Below the pieces are notes generated by a model. It had not been told where the DNA came from, did not search any database, and was given only the letters and a program-made list of their open reading frames with translations. Source: DASRVA01 sp050732935 (lineage in GTDB: Bacteria > Gemmatimonadota > Gemmatimonadetes > JACCXV01 > JAHWKZ01). Taken from it: a DNA stretch of 26,721 bases. Shown piece by piece: positions 6,518 to 13,992 of this stretch (the first letter of the stretch is position 1; each line of letters opens with the position of its first letter). The stretch lies in NCBI GenBank assembly GCA_050732935.1, contig JBOHRW010000016.1:1-26721 (forward strand). The letters run 5' to 3'. Position numbers and translations under genes: made by a program.

Positions 6518-6536
6518 CGCCCTCCGCCTAAGGGCG
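6518..6536 (+). terminator. Hairpin after the DUF2283 gene
   Basis: CGCCCT (6518-6523) and AGGGCG (6531-6536) form a perfect 6-bp GC-rich stem with a 7-nt loop, starting 6 nt after the stop codon. There is no following T run, so it would be a weak or factor-assisted terminator. Confidence 0.35.
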
Positions 6537-6596
6537 CTGAACACGATCCTCTGCGAGGTCGCGAACGCGCTCCAAATCAGCAAGGGGAAAACCCGG

Positions 6597-6760
6597 TCAG
6601 AAGCTGATCACCTCGAGCTGGTTCGAATCCAAAGCCATGCCTTGGTGCCGCGTGCCATTGAGCGCAATCGGCGATCCCGTCGTCCATAACTCCCTGAGGC
6701 CCATGAGAGCCCGTAGCGCACCCTGGAACCGCGCGGCCCCCCTCGCCGTAGGGTCCACCA
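6597..6760 (-). pseudogene. Possible C-terminal gene fragment in the 6513-6873 gap
   Basis: The 361-nt gap between the DUF2283 and LVIVD genes has no complete gene. On the minus strand, the frame ending at TGA 6597-6599 reads FQGALRALMGLRELW, then TGSPIALNGTRHQGMALDSN and QLEVISF. This has the look of real protein and plausible third-position bias. I do not recognise the family, and no start fits: upstream it runs into the promoter region of the LVIVD gene. It may be the tail of a deleted gene, or chance. Confidence 0.25.
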
Positions 6761-6873
6761 TCGCCGAGATCGCCCGGGGACGGAACGGATGCAGTCCTGC
6801 CGGTGGTGGCGCGCAATGATCACGTTGACATCGACCGTTTCTCAGCCAACCCATTCCCCGCAAAGGAAGGCTC

Positions 6874-8895
6874 ATGACACCCGTAGCCCAGTCCTGGTCC
6901 GGCGGCCGTCCGGCCGCCGCCCGTCTCTGCACGCTCCTGCTCTCTACCCTTCTCCTCGGCACGGCCGCCTGCGCCTCCGCGGGAGCCGGCTCCGGCGCGG
7001 CGACCCCCGGAAGCGACCTGTCGGCGTCCCGAAGCGGGTCCTCCACGCCCAGCTCCGACCCCCGGGTCGGCCTCGCGGCCGGGCTTTACGACGCCGAAGA
7101 GGCGGCGTGGAACCTGAGCCTCGTCTCGACCACGCCGCCGCCGGAGGGATTCGCCGGCGTCACCAACTCGGACCTCGCCTTCACCGGCGACTACGCGATC
7201 CAGGGGAACTACAACGGCTTCCAGGTCTGGGACCTCTCGACCCCTACCCGACCCTCGCTCGTGGTCGCGTTCCTCTGCCCGGCGTCCCAGAGCGACGTGT
7301 CGGTGTACAAGAACCTCCTGTTCGTCTCGGGCGAGGGCTTCGGCGGGCGCCTGGACTGCGGGGCCCAGGGGGTCGAGGGGCCGGTCAGCGCGGAGCGCCT
7401 GCGCGGGATCCGGATCTTCGACATCAGCGACATCCGGAACCCTGAGTACATCGGCAACGTCCAGACCTGCCGTGGCTCCCACACGCACTCGGTGCTCGTG
7501 GATCCCGACGACACGGAGAACATCTACGTCTACGTCTCCGGCTCCGCGCCAGTCCGCCCGGAAGAGGAGCTCCCCGGCTGCACCAACGCGCTCCCCGGCG
7601 AGGACCCGAACACGGCGCTCTTCCGGATCGAGGTCATCAGGGTCCCGCTCGCGCATCCCGAGCAGGCGGCGATCGTGAGCTCGCCCCGGATCTTCGAGGA
7701 CCTCGCGGCCCCGCCGGAGCACGGCCCGTCGCCTGAGGAACTCGCCGAGATCAAGCGCGCGAAGGCCCGCGGTGCCTTCATCATCGAGTTCAACGGGGAG
7801 ACCGAGATCCTGGATGACGACGACGCCGCCTCGCTGCTCGAGAACATCGTGAAGGCGCGCGGTGGGAGCGGCCCGCCGACCGCCGCCGACAGCGCGCGGG
7901 CACGCGCTGTGTTGCCGCAGATCGTCGCGCAGATGATGGGGAACATCCCTGAGGATGCCGGGCCCACCCAGTGCCACGACATCACGCTCTACCCGGCGAT
8001 CGGCCTGGCCGGGGGCGCCTGCGAGGGGTATGGGCTCCTGATCGACATCAGCGACCCGGTCCATCCCGAGCGCGTCGCCGCGGTAGCGGACTCGAACTTC
8101 GCCTACTGGCACTCGGCCACGTTCAACAACGACGGCACCCAGGTCCTCTTCAGTGACGAGTGGGGCGGAGGCAACCTGCCGAAGTGCCGCGCGGACGACC
8201 CCACGGAGTGGGGCGCGGACGCGATCTTCACGGTCCAGGACCGGGAGATGGAGTTCCAGGGCTACTACAAGCTTCCGGCGCCGCAGACGCCGGAGGAGAA
8301 CTGCGTCGCCCACAACGGCTCCCTGATCCCGATCCCCGGGCGCGACGTGATGGTGCAGTCCTGGTACCAGGGCGGGATCTCGGTCTTCGACTGGACCGAT
8401 GCCGCCGACCCGGTCGAGATCGCGTTCTTCGATCGCGGCCCCGTGGATTCGACCAGGATGGCGGACGGCGGGTCGTGGTCTGCCTACTGGTACAACGGTG
8501 TCATCGTGAGCTCCGAGATCGCCCGCGGGCTGGACATCTTCCAGCTCGAGCCGAGCGAGTTCATCTCGCAGAACGAGATCGACGCGGCCAAGACGGTGAC
8601 GTTCGATTACTTCAACGCGCAGGGCCAGCAGCCGTTCGTCTGGCCGGCGAGCTTCGCCCTGGCTAAGGCCTACGTGGACCAGCTGGAGCGCACGGGCGGG
8701 CTCTCGGCCGATCGGATCGCGTCCGTGAGGCATGGGCTCGCGAGCGCCGAGAGCGCCTCGGGCCCCGCACGACTGGAGGCGCTGGCGGGCGTGGCGGCCG
8801 AGCTCGCCGAGGAAGCGGGCGCGGCCCGGGACGCCGCCAAGGTGCGGCTCCTGGCGGACGCCGTGCGGGAACTGGCGACAGGTGGGGAAGGGTAG
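6874..8895 (+). CDS. LVIVD-repeat lipoprotein, predicted beta-propeller
   Basis: A 673-residue exported protein. Residues 17-33 are a hydrophobic signal segment ending at TAAC, so C33 is the likely lipidated residue, though Thr at -3 makes a weak lipobox; a low-complexity Gly/Ser/Thr linker follows. The body repeats LVIVD-type units (YNGFQVWDLSTPTRPSLV, GIRIFDISDIRNPEYIG, GLLIDISDPVHPERVA, ISVFDWTDAADPVEIAFF), each a propeller blade, plus His-rich turns such as GSHTHSVLV and CVAHNGSLI. The last 80 residues are alpha-helical and alanine-rich. LVIVD proteins are extracellular or envelope-attached, and their function is unknown. A strong SD (AAGGAAGG) and a TTGACA at 6825-6830 precede it. It stands alone and ends at a hairpin facing the ArsR gene. 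Confidence 0.8.
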   Translation: MTPVAQSWSGGRPAAARLCTLLLSTLLLGTAACASAGAGSGAATPGSDLSASRSGSSTPSSDPRVGLAAGLYDAEEAAWNLSLVSTTPPPEGFAGVTNSDLAFTGDYAIQGNYNGFQVWDLSTPTRPSLVVAFLCPASQSDVSVYKNLLFVSGEGFGGRLDCGAQGVEGPVSAERLRGIRIFDISDIRNPEYIGNVQTCRGSHTHSVLVDPDDTENIYVYVSGSAPVRPEEELPGCTNALPGEDPNTALFRIEVIRVPLAHPEQAAIVSSPRIFEDLAAPPEHGPSPEELAEIKRAKARGAFIIEFNGETEILDDDDAASLLENIVKARGGSGPPTAADSARARAVLPQIVAQMMGNIPEDAGPTQCHDITLYPAIGLAGGACEGYGLLIDISDPVHPERVAAVADSNFAYWHSATFNNDGTQVLFSDEWGGGNLPKCRADDPTEWGADAIFTVQDREMEFQGYYKLPAPQTPEENCVAHNGSLIPIPGRDVMVQSWYQGGISVFDWTDAADPVEIAFFDRGPVDSTRMADGGSWSAYWYNGVIVSSEIARGLDIFQLEPSEFISQNEIDAAKTVTFDYFNAQGQQPFVWPASFALAKAYVDQLERTGGLSADRIASVRHGLASAESASGPARLEALAGVAAELAEEAGAARDAAKVRLLADAVRELATGGEG

Positions 8896-8908
8896 GCGCG
8901 ATGCCGGT

Positions 8909-8941
8909 ACCGGGAGCCGCGCATGGGCTGCGACTCCCGGT
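8909..8941 (+). terminator. Hairpin between convergent genes
   Basis: ACCGGGAG (8909-8916) and CTCCCGGT (8934-8941) are perfectly complementary over 8 bp with a 17-nt loop. The hairpin lies between the ends of two convergent genes (stop at 8895 on plus, 8963 on minus) and could terminate in both directions. No T run follows on either strand. Confidence 0.45.
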
Positions 8942-8962
8942 CCTGTTCGTCGGCCCCTCCGG

Positions 8963-9751
8963 CTACGACCGCGAAGCCCACTCTTCCGGGACTTCCGCAT
9001 ACATCAACGACCCCGGCGTCGTGAGCGTCTCCCCGGTCTCGAGCAGCGTCTTCAGGCCCGAGAGGACCATCGGCCAGCCGCCGTAGAGCTCGTTGTTGGC
9101 GCCGTCGCGCAGCTGATCGTGGGTGACGGTCAGCAGGCACGAATCCTGGATCTGCTCGATCTCCCAGGTCACCCTCGAGGTGGGTTCGCTCTTCACGTCG
9201 TCGCTCCACAGGGCATTGAAGCTCTGGACCAGCCGGCGCGGCGGGTCGACCTCCAGGTTCTCGCCCTTCACGATCGGAGGGAAGCCCAACTGCTTGGGGA
9301 TCCCCTCGTAGCTGGAGCCGGGCGTCCAGTCCGAGTGGACGCCGACCCCGAACGTGTACTTGGCCCGCATCTCGGGATCGGTGATCGCCTCCCAGAGCCG
9401 CTCCGGGGTCGTCTTGATGTAGATCTCGAAGATCTTCTCCATCGTCTTGTTCTCCAGTTCGTGTTTGAGGCCGCTCAGGGTCGCGGTCCAGGGTTCCGCG
9501 TACTTGCTCACCCACCGGTCGTGGACGAGCCGGATCGGGACGGGGTTCAGGAAGTGTAGCTTCTCGCGCCCGCGCCTTCGCGTGACAACGAGCCCTGCCT
9601 CTTCGAGGACCTTCAAGTGCTTCATGACTCCGAAGCGGGTCATCGGCAGCCGCGCCTGAAGCGCGCTCAGGTTCTGCCCGTCCTCCCGGAAGAGCTCGTC
9701 CAGCAGGCTCCGCCGGGTCGCGTCCGCGAGCGCCTTGAAGACCTCGTCCAT
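8963..9751 (-). CDS. ArsR-family repressor fused to an AHSA1/SRPBCC domain
   Basis: A 262-residue fusion. Residues 1-95 are an ArsR/SmtB winged helix (VFKALADATRRSLLDEL, LSALQARLPMTRFGVMKHLK, LEEAGLVVTRRRGREKLHFL) with no evident metal-binding cysteines. Residues about 103-255 are an AHSA1-type SRPBCC fold (IFEIYIKTTPERLWEAITDP, TPGSSYEG, PPRRLVQSF, SRVTWEIEQI, GGWPMVLSGLKTLLETG) that binds small hydrophobic ligands. The domain order suggests a one-component repressor released by a ligand. I start it at ATG 9749-9751, because the upstream GTG (9781) and ATG (9760) overlap the spacer and the -10 box of its own promoter. Expression is probably autoregulated through the inverted repeat inside that promoter. 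It faces the LVIVD gene tail to tail. Confidence 0.87.
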   Translation of the reverse strand: MDEVFKALADATRRSLLDELFREDGQNLSALQARLPMTRFGVMKHLKVLEEAGLVVTRRRGREKLHFLNPVPIRLVHDRWVSKYAEPWTATLSGLKHELENKTMEKIFEIYIKTTPERLWEAITDPEMRAKYTFGVGVHSDWTPGSSYEGIPKQLGFPPIVKGENLEVDPPRRLVQSFNALWSDDVKSEPTSRVTWEIEQIQDSCLLTVTHDQLRDGANNELYGGWPMVLSGLKTLLETGETLTTPGSLMYAEVPEEWASRS

Positions 9752-9758
9752 GTCCGGC

Positions 9759-9788
9759 ATTATATGTGACCGTTGAGTCACCTGTCAA
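9759..9788 (-). promoter_or_regulatory. Consensus sigma70 promoter with operator in the spacer
   Basis: On the minus strand, TTGACA (9783-9788) and TATAAT (9759-9764) are both perfect matches, 18 nt apart. Inside the spacer lies a perfect inverted repeat GTGAC-N6-GTCAC (9766-9770 and 9777-9781), where a bound ArsR dimer would block RNA polymerase. The -10 ends 7 nt before ATG 9751, so the transcript should be leaderless. Confidence 0.75.
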
Positions 9789-9834
9789 GCCGAGAGGGTC
9801 GGAGTCCCTGGGCCGCGACCCAGAATGCGGTGGA

Positions 9835-10995
9835 TTAGGGCCAGATCTCACCCGCCTCCAGCGCCCCGAGGAACGTGGAGACGGGCCAGACGTCGATGCC
9901 GTCTTCGGTCCTGAAGGGCCGATCGCCGCGATGGATGAGGACCCGTCGTCGAAGCTTCGGAAGGTCTGCGACCGCTCGCAGCCCTGCCAGATGCTGGACG
10001 TTGTAGCGACGGGCGGACCTGACCTCGAGGGCGCACAGCTCCGCGCCACGACGCAAGAGGAAGTCGACCTCCAGGCTCTTGGATGCGATTGGGGCCCAGT
10101 GGGCAAGCCCGTCAGCCAGCTCGCGCTCAGCCATGTAGGTGCGAAGCAGGGTTTGGACCCAGCCTTCGAAGAGGGCTCCTGCCTCTTCGGGCGCGATGGG
10201 ACCGCGAGCCTGCTTCACCGTCCGGACGACGCCGGGGTCCACCCAGTAGAGCTTGGGTCGCTTGCGTTCGCGGACGCGCAGGCGAGCCTCGTACGCCGGC
10301 AGGCGGTGGACGAGGAGCGTGTCTTCCAGGATCTCCAGGTATCCCTGCACCGTGGTTCGCGCAACCCCGGCGTCTCGAGCGATCCCCGCGACGTTGATGA
10401 CCTGACCATGAAACAAAGCGGCGATGGGCAGGAAGCGGGCGAAACCGGGCAGGTTGCGCACCAGGGCTTCGCCCTTGATCTCCTCGCGCAGATAGAGTCG
10501 GACGTAGGCCTGGAGGGTCTCCGCCGGTGCGTCGGAGTCGAGTACCAGAGGGAGTCCTCCGATCTCGAGGGTTCGCTCGAGATTGAAGTCGTCGCCCAGT
10601 TCCTCGGGCGTCAGCGGGAACATCTCGCGCCACAGGGCCCGGCCAGCGAGGAGGTTGACTCCGGCCGCGCGGAGCTTGCGCGCGCTGGATCCCAGAAGAG
10701 CAAAGCGGAGCCTCTGCTCTTCGATGAAGCGGTGGACCTCGTTCAGCAGCGCGGGAAGCCGCTGGATCTCGTCGACGATGACCCAACTCCCCGGTCGCAG
10801 CCGACGCAGCTCGTCCGCGAAGAGGCCGGGGTCGGCGAGCAGGCTCTGATAGAGCGCCTCGTCGAGGAGGTCGAATCGGTGGGCGCCGGAGAGCTGCTTC
10901 CCGATCCACGTGCTCTTGCCGACCCCGCGAAGGCCGAACAAGAAGAAGCTGCCGGTCGGCAGGCGATACAGACGATCAACCGGTCGTAATGCCAT
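9835..10995 (-). CDS. AAA ATPase with DUF4143 domain
   Basis: A 386-residue protein of the common ATPase/DUF4143 family (COG1373). The AAA part has Walker A GLRGVGKST (21-29), Walker B WVIVDEIQRLP (71-81) and the sensor stretch LLGSSARKL (100-108). A winged-helix linker (VINVAGIARDAGVARTTVQGYL) follows, then DUF4143 with LEVDFLLRRGAELCALEVRS, a degenerate nuclease-like core in which the usual EVK lysine is Arg. Such proteins are frequent in accessory DNA and have been linked to toxin-antitoxin or defence functions, but no role is proven. ATG 10993-10995 has a TAAAAT box ending 9 nt upstream, so the leader is very short. It is a single gene with all ATPase motifs intact. Confidence 0.88.
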   Translation of the reverse strand: MALRPVDRLYRLPTGSFFLFGLRGVGKSTWIGKQLSGAHRFDLLDEALYQSLLADPGLFADELRRLRPGSWVIVDEIQRLPALLNEVHRFIEEQRLRFALLGSSARKLRAAGVNLLAGRALWREMFPLTPEELGDDFNLERTLEIGGLPLVLDSDAPAETLQAYVRLYLREEIKGEALVRNLPGFARFLPIAALFHGQVINVAGIARDAGVARTTVQGYLEILEDTLLVHRLPAYEARLRVRERKRPKLYWVDPGVVRTVKQARGPIAPEEAGALFEGWVQTLLRTYMAERELADGLAHWAPIASKSLEVDFLLRRGAELCALEVRSARRYNVQHLAGLRAVADLPKLRRRVLIHRGDRPFRTEDGIDVWPVSTFLGALEAGEIWP

Positions 10996-11082
10996 AAGGC
11001 CGTCATTTTACATGGAAAAGTGACGACAGGGTAGGCTGCCGGCTCCAAAGGAGCGGTCGTGGCGGACCTCAGCGATCCTTCT

Positions 11083-11496
11083 CTACCGCGCCACCCGCTC
11101 GATCCCCGGGACGCCGTCGAAAGCCGCGTCGAAGCTCATGATCCGGCGGACTTCGCGCCGTTCCATCATGGCCACGTGGAGGGCGTCCCGCGCCGAGAGA
11201 TCCAGCATGCCGTCCAGCGTCTTCTTGGCCCGCTCGACGTCTTCGCGTTCGACCGGCAAGATCTCATCGGTGACCCCGAGCAGCGCGTCGAACGCGGGCT
11301 GGATGGCGTCGCGGCGCTGAATGGCGATGTAACGATGCAGGATCTCCTGCAGCACCTCGGCGCTGCTGACCAGGCGCTCGCCCGAGGCGATGGCCGCTTC
11401 GAGGAGGTGCCGGGCATCGGCCTTGTGGGGATGGGGCGCCCCCACGAGGTACATGGGGACGTTGGAATCGATGAAGATTACCGGCAGGTCGGTCAG
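11083..11496 (-). CDS. vapC: VapC-family PIN toxin with non-canonical start
   Basis: A PIN-domain protein of about 137 residues. The first catalytic aspartate is in VIFIDSNVPMYLVG; the others are the Glu in SAEVLQEILHRY, the Asp in SARDALHVAMM and the final SFDAAFDGVPGIERV. The first ATG (11452-11454) comes after FIDSN and would remove the catalytic Asp, so the real start must be upstream. The frame is open to a TGA at 11521-11523 but contains no ATG, GTG or TTG there; the candidates are CTG 11494-11496, which shares CTGA with the antitoxin stop, or CTG 11485-11487. I use the first because of the overlap. A weak start would keep toxin below antitoxin. It pairs with the RHH gene just upstream. 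Confidence 0.8.
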   Translation of the reverse strand: MTDLPVIFIDSNVPMYLVGAPHPHKADARHLLEAAIASGERLVSSAEVLQEILHRYIAIQRRDAIQPAFDALLGVTDEILPVEREDVERAKKTLDGMLDLSARDALHVAMMERREVRRIMSFDAAFDGVPGIERVAR

Positions 11497-11747
11497 GGCG
11501 TGTCGCCGAGGTAGCCGCGCTCAATCTCCTGCAGCATCTGCTCGATGTCCGCCGTCGGGAACTTGTGGGCGACCGCCGACCGGACGACCTCGAGCTTCCG
11601 CCCCGCCTCGACCGTGGGCTCGGACCTCCGCGCCCGACGCAGCGCCTGACGGACCCACTCGGAGACGTTCATACGCTGCCGTCGGGCGAAGCGCTGGATC
11701 TCTCCATACTCCTCGTCGTCCAGGATGACCTGAAGCCGCTTACTCAT
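11493..11747 (-). CDS. vapB: Ribbon-helix-helix antitoxin of the second VapBC pair
   Basis: An 84-residue protein with an RHH/CopG-type DNA-binding domain: strand KRLQVILDDEEY, then helix EIQRFARRQ and MNVSEWVRQALRRAR. A linker and a C-terminal toxin-binding part (PTADIEQMLQEIERGYLG) follow. It should neutralise the PIN toxin encoded 4 nt into its own end and repress the operon. The start ATG is at 11745-11747, directly behind a promoter with a perfect inverted repeat; there is no ribosome binding site because the transcript is predicted to begin at the ATG. The protein is complete, with no sign of decay. Confidence 0.85.
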   Translation of the reverse strand: MSKRLQVILDDEEYGEIQRFARRQRMNVSEWVRQALRRARRSEPTVEAGRKLEVVRSAVAHKFPTADIEQMLQEIERGYLGDTP

Positions 11748-11751
11748 GCCT

Positions 11752-11782
11752 TGAGTATGATATACTCATGGTCTTGTGTCAA
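11752..11782 (-). promoter_or_regulatory. Leaderless promoter and perfect inverted-repeat operator of vapBC-2
   Basis: On the minus strand, a perfect -35 TTGACA (11777-11782) and a -10 CATACT (11754-11759) are 17 nt apart, and the -10 ends 6 nt before the ATG. TGAGTAT (11752-11758) and ATACTCA (11762-11768) form a perfect 7-bp inverted repeat with a 3-nt spacer that overlaps the -10, a typical RHH operator. Confidence 0.7.
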
Positions 11783-12036
11783 GGGATGAGGCCCACGAAA
11801 TATGGGCCCCGCTCGGAGCCCTTCCTGGCGGACCGTCCCTACCGGATCCTCGCGGCACCCTGGTGGAGGGTCATGTTGCCCCAGGGGCGCACCTAACCCT
11901 CTTCATTGTCACACCTCTCCCCTATGCTCGATCGAGAGAGCGCCACCCGAACCCCGGCGCTCCGAGGCAGGGGTTCGCTCCGCGCAGTAGGCCAACGGGG
12001 GCGCGCCCCGGGTCCAGTCGACAAGGAGGGATAATC

Positions 12037-12843
12037 GTGAAGAAGAACTCGTTGCTCCTGTTGTGCCTGCTCTGGCTTCTCCCGGCCTGCAGCGGCGGCG
12101 GCGGTGGGCCCAGCGCTCCCGAAACGCCGCCCAACCCGCAGCTCAACAGCGTCAGCCCGAACCCGGTCCGCGCGGGCGAGACCCTCATCATCAGCGGCCA
12201 GAATCTTCGCGCCCTTCAAGGCATGAACCTGGCGCAGGTGCAAACCATCGAGGTTCTGCTCGATGGCCTCGTGATCTCACCGATCTCGACGTCCGATACC
12301 GAGATCCAGGTCCGCGTCCCCCTGGAGACAACCCCTGGAAACCACACAGTGGCGATCCGTTCAGGTGGCAGAACGAGCAACTCTCTTCCGTTCGGTTCCG
12401 AGATCTTCACCGCAACGGGGACCTACGTCGCCCAGGGGCCCGTCTCCTTGAACTCCTGTCTGGACTTCGGTATAGGCGAGCCGGTCGGCACGGTTGAAAC
12501 TTTCGAGGTCGTGATCTCGGACGACCGCCCCAAAGCGACCGGCAGGATCGGAGCGATCCCGCTCAGCGGAACTCTGTCGGCCAGCGGTTCCTTCAACATG
12601 TCTCAGACCGAGCAGGGCATCACTTCGCGCGTTGAAGGCAATCTCCTGGCCGCGGAGGGCGAGGCCGGATTCAGCGGAAGAGTGACGTTGGAGAGCAACG
12701 ACGTCATCATCTGCAGTATCATCCGCCAGGTTACGGGTCTCAGGATCACGACCACGCCGACCGCGAAGGCGCCGTCGGCAGACCTGAGTGGCGATCCGCT
12801 CCACAAGCTTGAAGAGATCAGCCAGCTCATGCAGACAAAGTGA
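12037..12843 (+). CDS. IPT/TIG-domain lipoprotein
   Basis: A 268-residue lipoprotein. The signal peptide KKNSLLLLCLLWLLPAC ends at C18 (lipobox LPAC), followed by a Gly-rich and Pro-rich linker. Residues 38-108 form an IPT/TIG immunoglobulin-like domain (LNSVSPNPVRAGETLIISGQ, then IEVLLDGLVI and TPGNHTVAIRSGG). The rest is beta-rich (FTATGTYVAQGPV, TSRVEGNLLAAEGEAGFSGR) with cysteines at about 156 and 229 that could form a disulfide; its family is unknown to me. I start at GTG 12037, which has a strong SD (AAGGAGGG, 12023-12030) and gives a proper signal peptide. IPT domains bind sugars or proteins at the cell surface. The 267-nt region upstream holds no other gene. Confidence 0.75.
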   Translation: MKKNSLLLLCLLWLLPACSGGGGGPSAPETPPNPQLNSVSPNPVRAGETLIISGQNLRALQGMNLAQVQTIEVLLDGLVISPISTSDTEIQVRVPLETTPGNHTVAIRSGGRTSNSLPFGSEIFTATGTYVAQGPVSLNSCLDFGIGEPVGTVETFEVVISDDRPKATGRIGAIPLSGTLSASGSFNMSQTEQGITSRVEGNLLAAEGEAGFSGRVTLESNDVIICSIIRQVTGLRITTTPTAKAPSADLSGDPLHKLEEISQLMQTK

Positions 12844-12886
12844 CCTCCGGAGGACCATTCCCCGGGCTGCGAAGGAGGTAGTCTCC

Positions 12887-13237
12887 ATGGCGCACGAGCT
12901 AGAGATCCGAAACGGTGAGGCCTCGATGATGTACGTCGGCGACGTACCCCGGCACGGCCTCGGCACGGGCCGGTACGAGGAGGTCGCCATACTTCACTCC
13001 GAAGGTGAGGTCTCCTGGACCGACGAAGCCGACATGTACGAGTCGATGAAGAAGAAGGCGGCCGAGCTCGGCGCCAACGCCATCATCCTGGACGCCATGA
13101 GCAAGCCGAGCGCGGGCGCGAAGGTCGCCGGCGCCTTCCTGGGCACGGGAGCCGAAAGGAAGGGGAAGGCGATCGCGATCTATGTTTATCCGGGACTGAG
13201 GACGAACACCGAGGAGGCAGATGCCGGAATCAATTAG
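12887..13237 (+). CDS. Small protein of unknown function, RcsF/YbjQ-like fold possible
   Basis: A 116-residue soluble protein; no signal peptide, no cysteines and no membrane segment. The segment DEADMYESMKKKAAELGANAIILDAM resembles the helix-strand unit of YbjQ/RcsF-type domains, in which a helix ends with LGANAIVG before a strand, and GKAIAIYVYP would be the final strand. The ATG at 12887-12889 is preceded by a strong SD (GAAGGAGG). Its end overlaps the following HD gene by 17 nt, so the two are likely co-translated. I cannot assign a function, and the fold suggestion is only pattern-based. Confidence 0.65.
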   Translation: MAHELEIRNGEASMMYVGDVPRHGLGTGRYEEVAILHSEGEVSWTDEADMYESMKKKAAELGANAIILDAMSKPSAGAKVAGAFLGTGAERKGKAIAIYVYPGLRTNTEEADAGIN

Positions 13238-13856
13238 CGGGTCGGGGCCCTTGGGCACGCGCTTTTTCGGGGCAGTCGAGCTGGCGGCCGGCTGCCACGC
13301 TGACCATACCCGTAAAGGGACCGACATCCCGTACATCGGTCATCTTCTCTCTGTCTGCGGGCTCGTGATCCACGCGGGTGGCGACGAGGACGAGGCGGTC
13401 GCGGCGCTTCTCCACGACGTGCGCGAGGATCGGCCGGAGTGCGTGACCCCGGGCGAGATCGAGCGGAGATTCGGCCGTCGCGTGCTCGAGATCATCGAGG
13501 GATGCAGCGACGGCCTGCCGGACGACGGCGCCGATCATCCCAAGCGTGATGCCGACAACTGGCCTGAGCGGAAGGCGGCTTACATCGCCCATCTCGCGGA
13601 CGCCGGCCCTTCCGTCCTTCGGGTCAGCTGCGCCGACAAGGTCGACAACGCGGGGGCGATCGTCGCCGACCTGAGACGGCACGGCGCAGCCCTCTGGGAC
13701 CGCTTCCACAGGGGCCGTGACGAGCAGCTCTGGTACTATCGCGGCCTGGTCCGGGCCTTCCGGGATCGCCGACAGGACCTGGGCGACGACGGCGTCTGGC
13801 TCGTGGACCAGCTCGAGCGCCAGGTCGAGTTGATGCGATCGAGGTCGTGGATCTGA
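13221..13856 (+). CDS. HD-domain phosphohydrolase resembling (p)ppGpp hydrolases
   Basis: A 211-residue HD protein. The pattern RKGTDIPYIGHLL (31-43), LLHDVRED (63-70, with H65-D66 and E69-D70) and CADKVDNAG (137-145, D139 and N143) follows the order seen in the hydrolase domain of SpoT and in MESH1-type small alarmone hydrolases: Arg-Lys before the first His, HDxxED, and a late Asp with Asn. Such enzymes remove pyrophosphate from (p)ppGpp with Mn; other HD phosphohydrolases share part of this pattern, so the substrate is inferred. No synthetase domain is attached. The start overlaps the preceding gene by 17 nt. The nearby toxin modules make an alarmone link attractive but unproven. Confidence 0.75.
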   Translation: MPESISGSGPLGTRFFGAVELAAGCHADHTRKGTDIPYIGHLLSVCGLVIHAGGDEDEAVAALLHDVREDRPECVTPGEIERRFGRRVLEIIEGCSDGLPDDGADHPKRDADNWPERKAAYIAHLADAGPSVLRVSCADKVDNAGAIVADLRRHGAALWDRFHRGRDEQLWYYRGLVRAFRDRRQDLGDDGVWLVDQLERQVELMRSRSWI

Positions 13857-13992
13857 GTCGCCTGGACGCGGAGTCGCTGCCGGTGACGGGCGCTTCTCGC
13901 GGCAACTGACAGCCGGTCGATCCTCCGAGACCCTTGATCCTCCGGATCGCCGCGTCGCGGTCGGCCTACGGACTTCAAGCCTGCTTAATTCT

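Noticed and set aside
6611..6630. tRNA-like T-loop sequence GGTTCGAATCC
   Set aside because: The flanking bases cannot form the 5-bp T-stem (only 3 pairs), and no acceptor stem, D-arm or anticodon arm is visible around it.
6820..9000. 726-residue minus-strand frame opposite the LVIVD lipoprotein
   Set aside because: It is a shadow of a clear plus-strand gene with signal peptide, SD and propeller repeats; composition is biased to Arg/Gly with no domain.
9760..9781. Longer starts (GTG 9781, ATG 9760) for the ArsR-AHSA1 gene
   Set aside because: Both overlap its own promoter spacer or -10 box, so they would not lie on the mRNA.
11083..11454. VapC start at ATG 11454
   Set aside because: This start removes the FIDSN segment with the first catalytic aspartate of the PIN domain.
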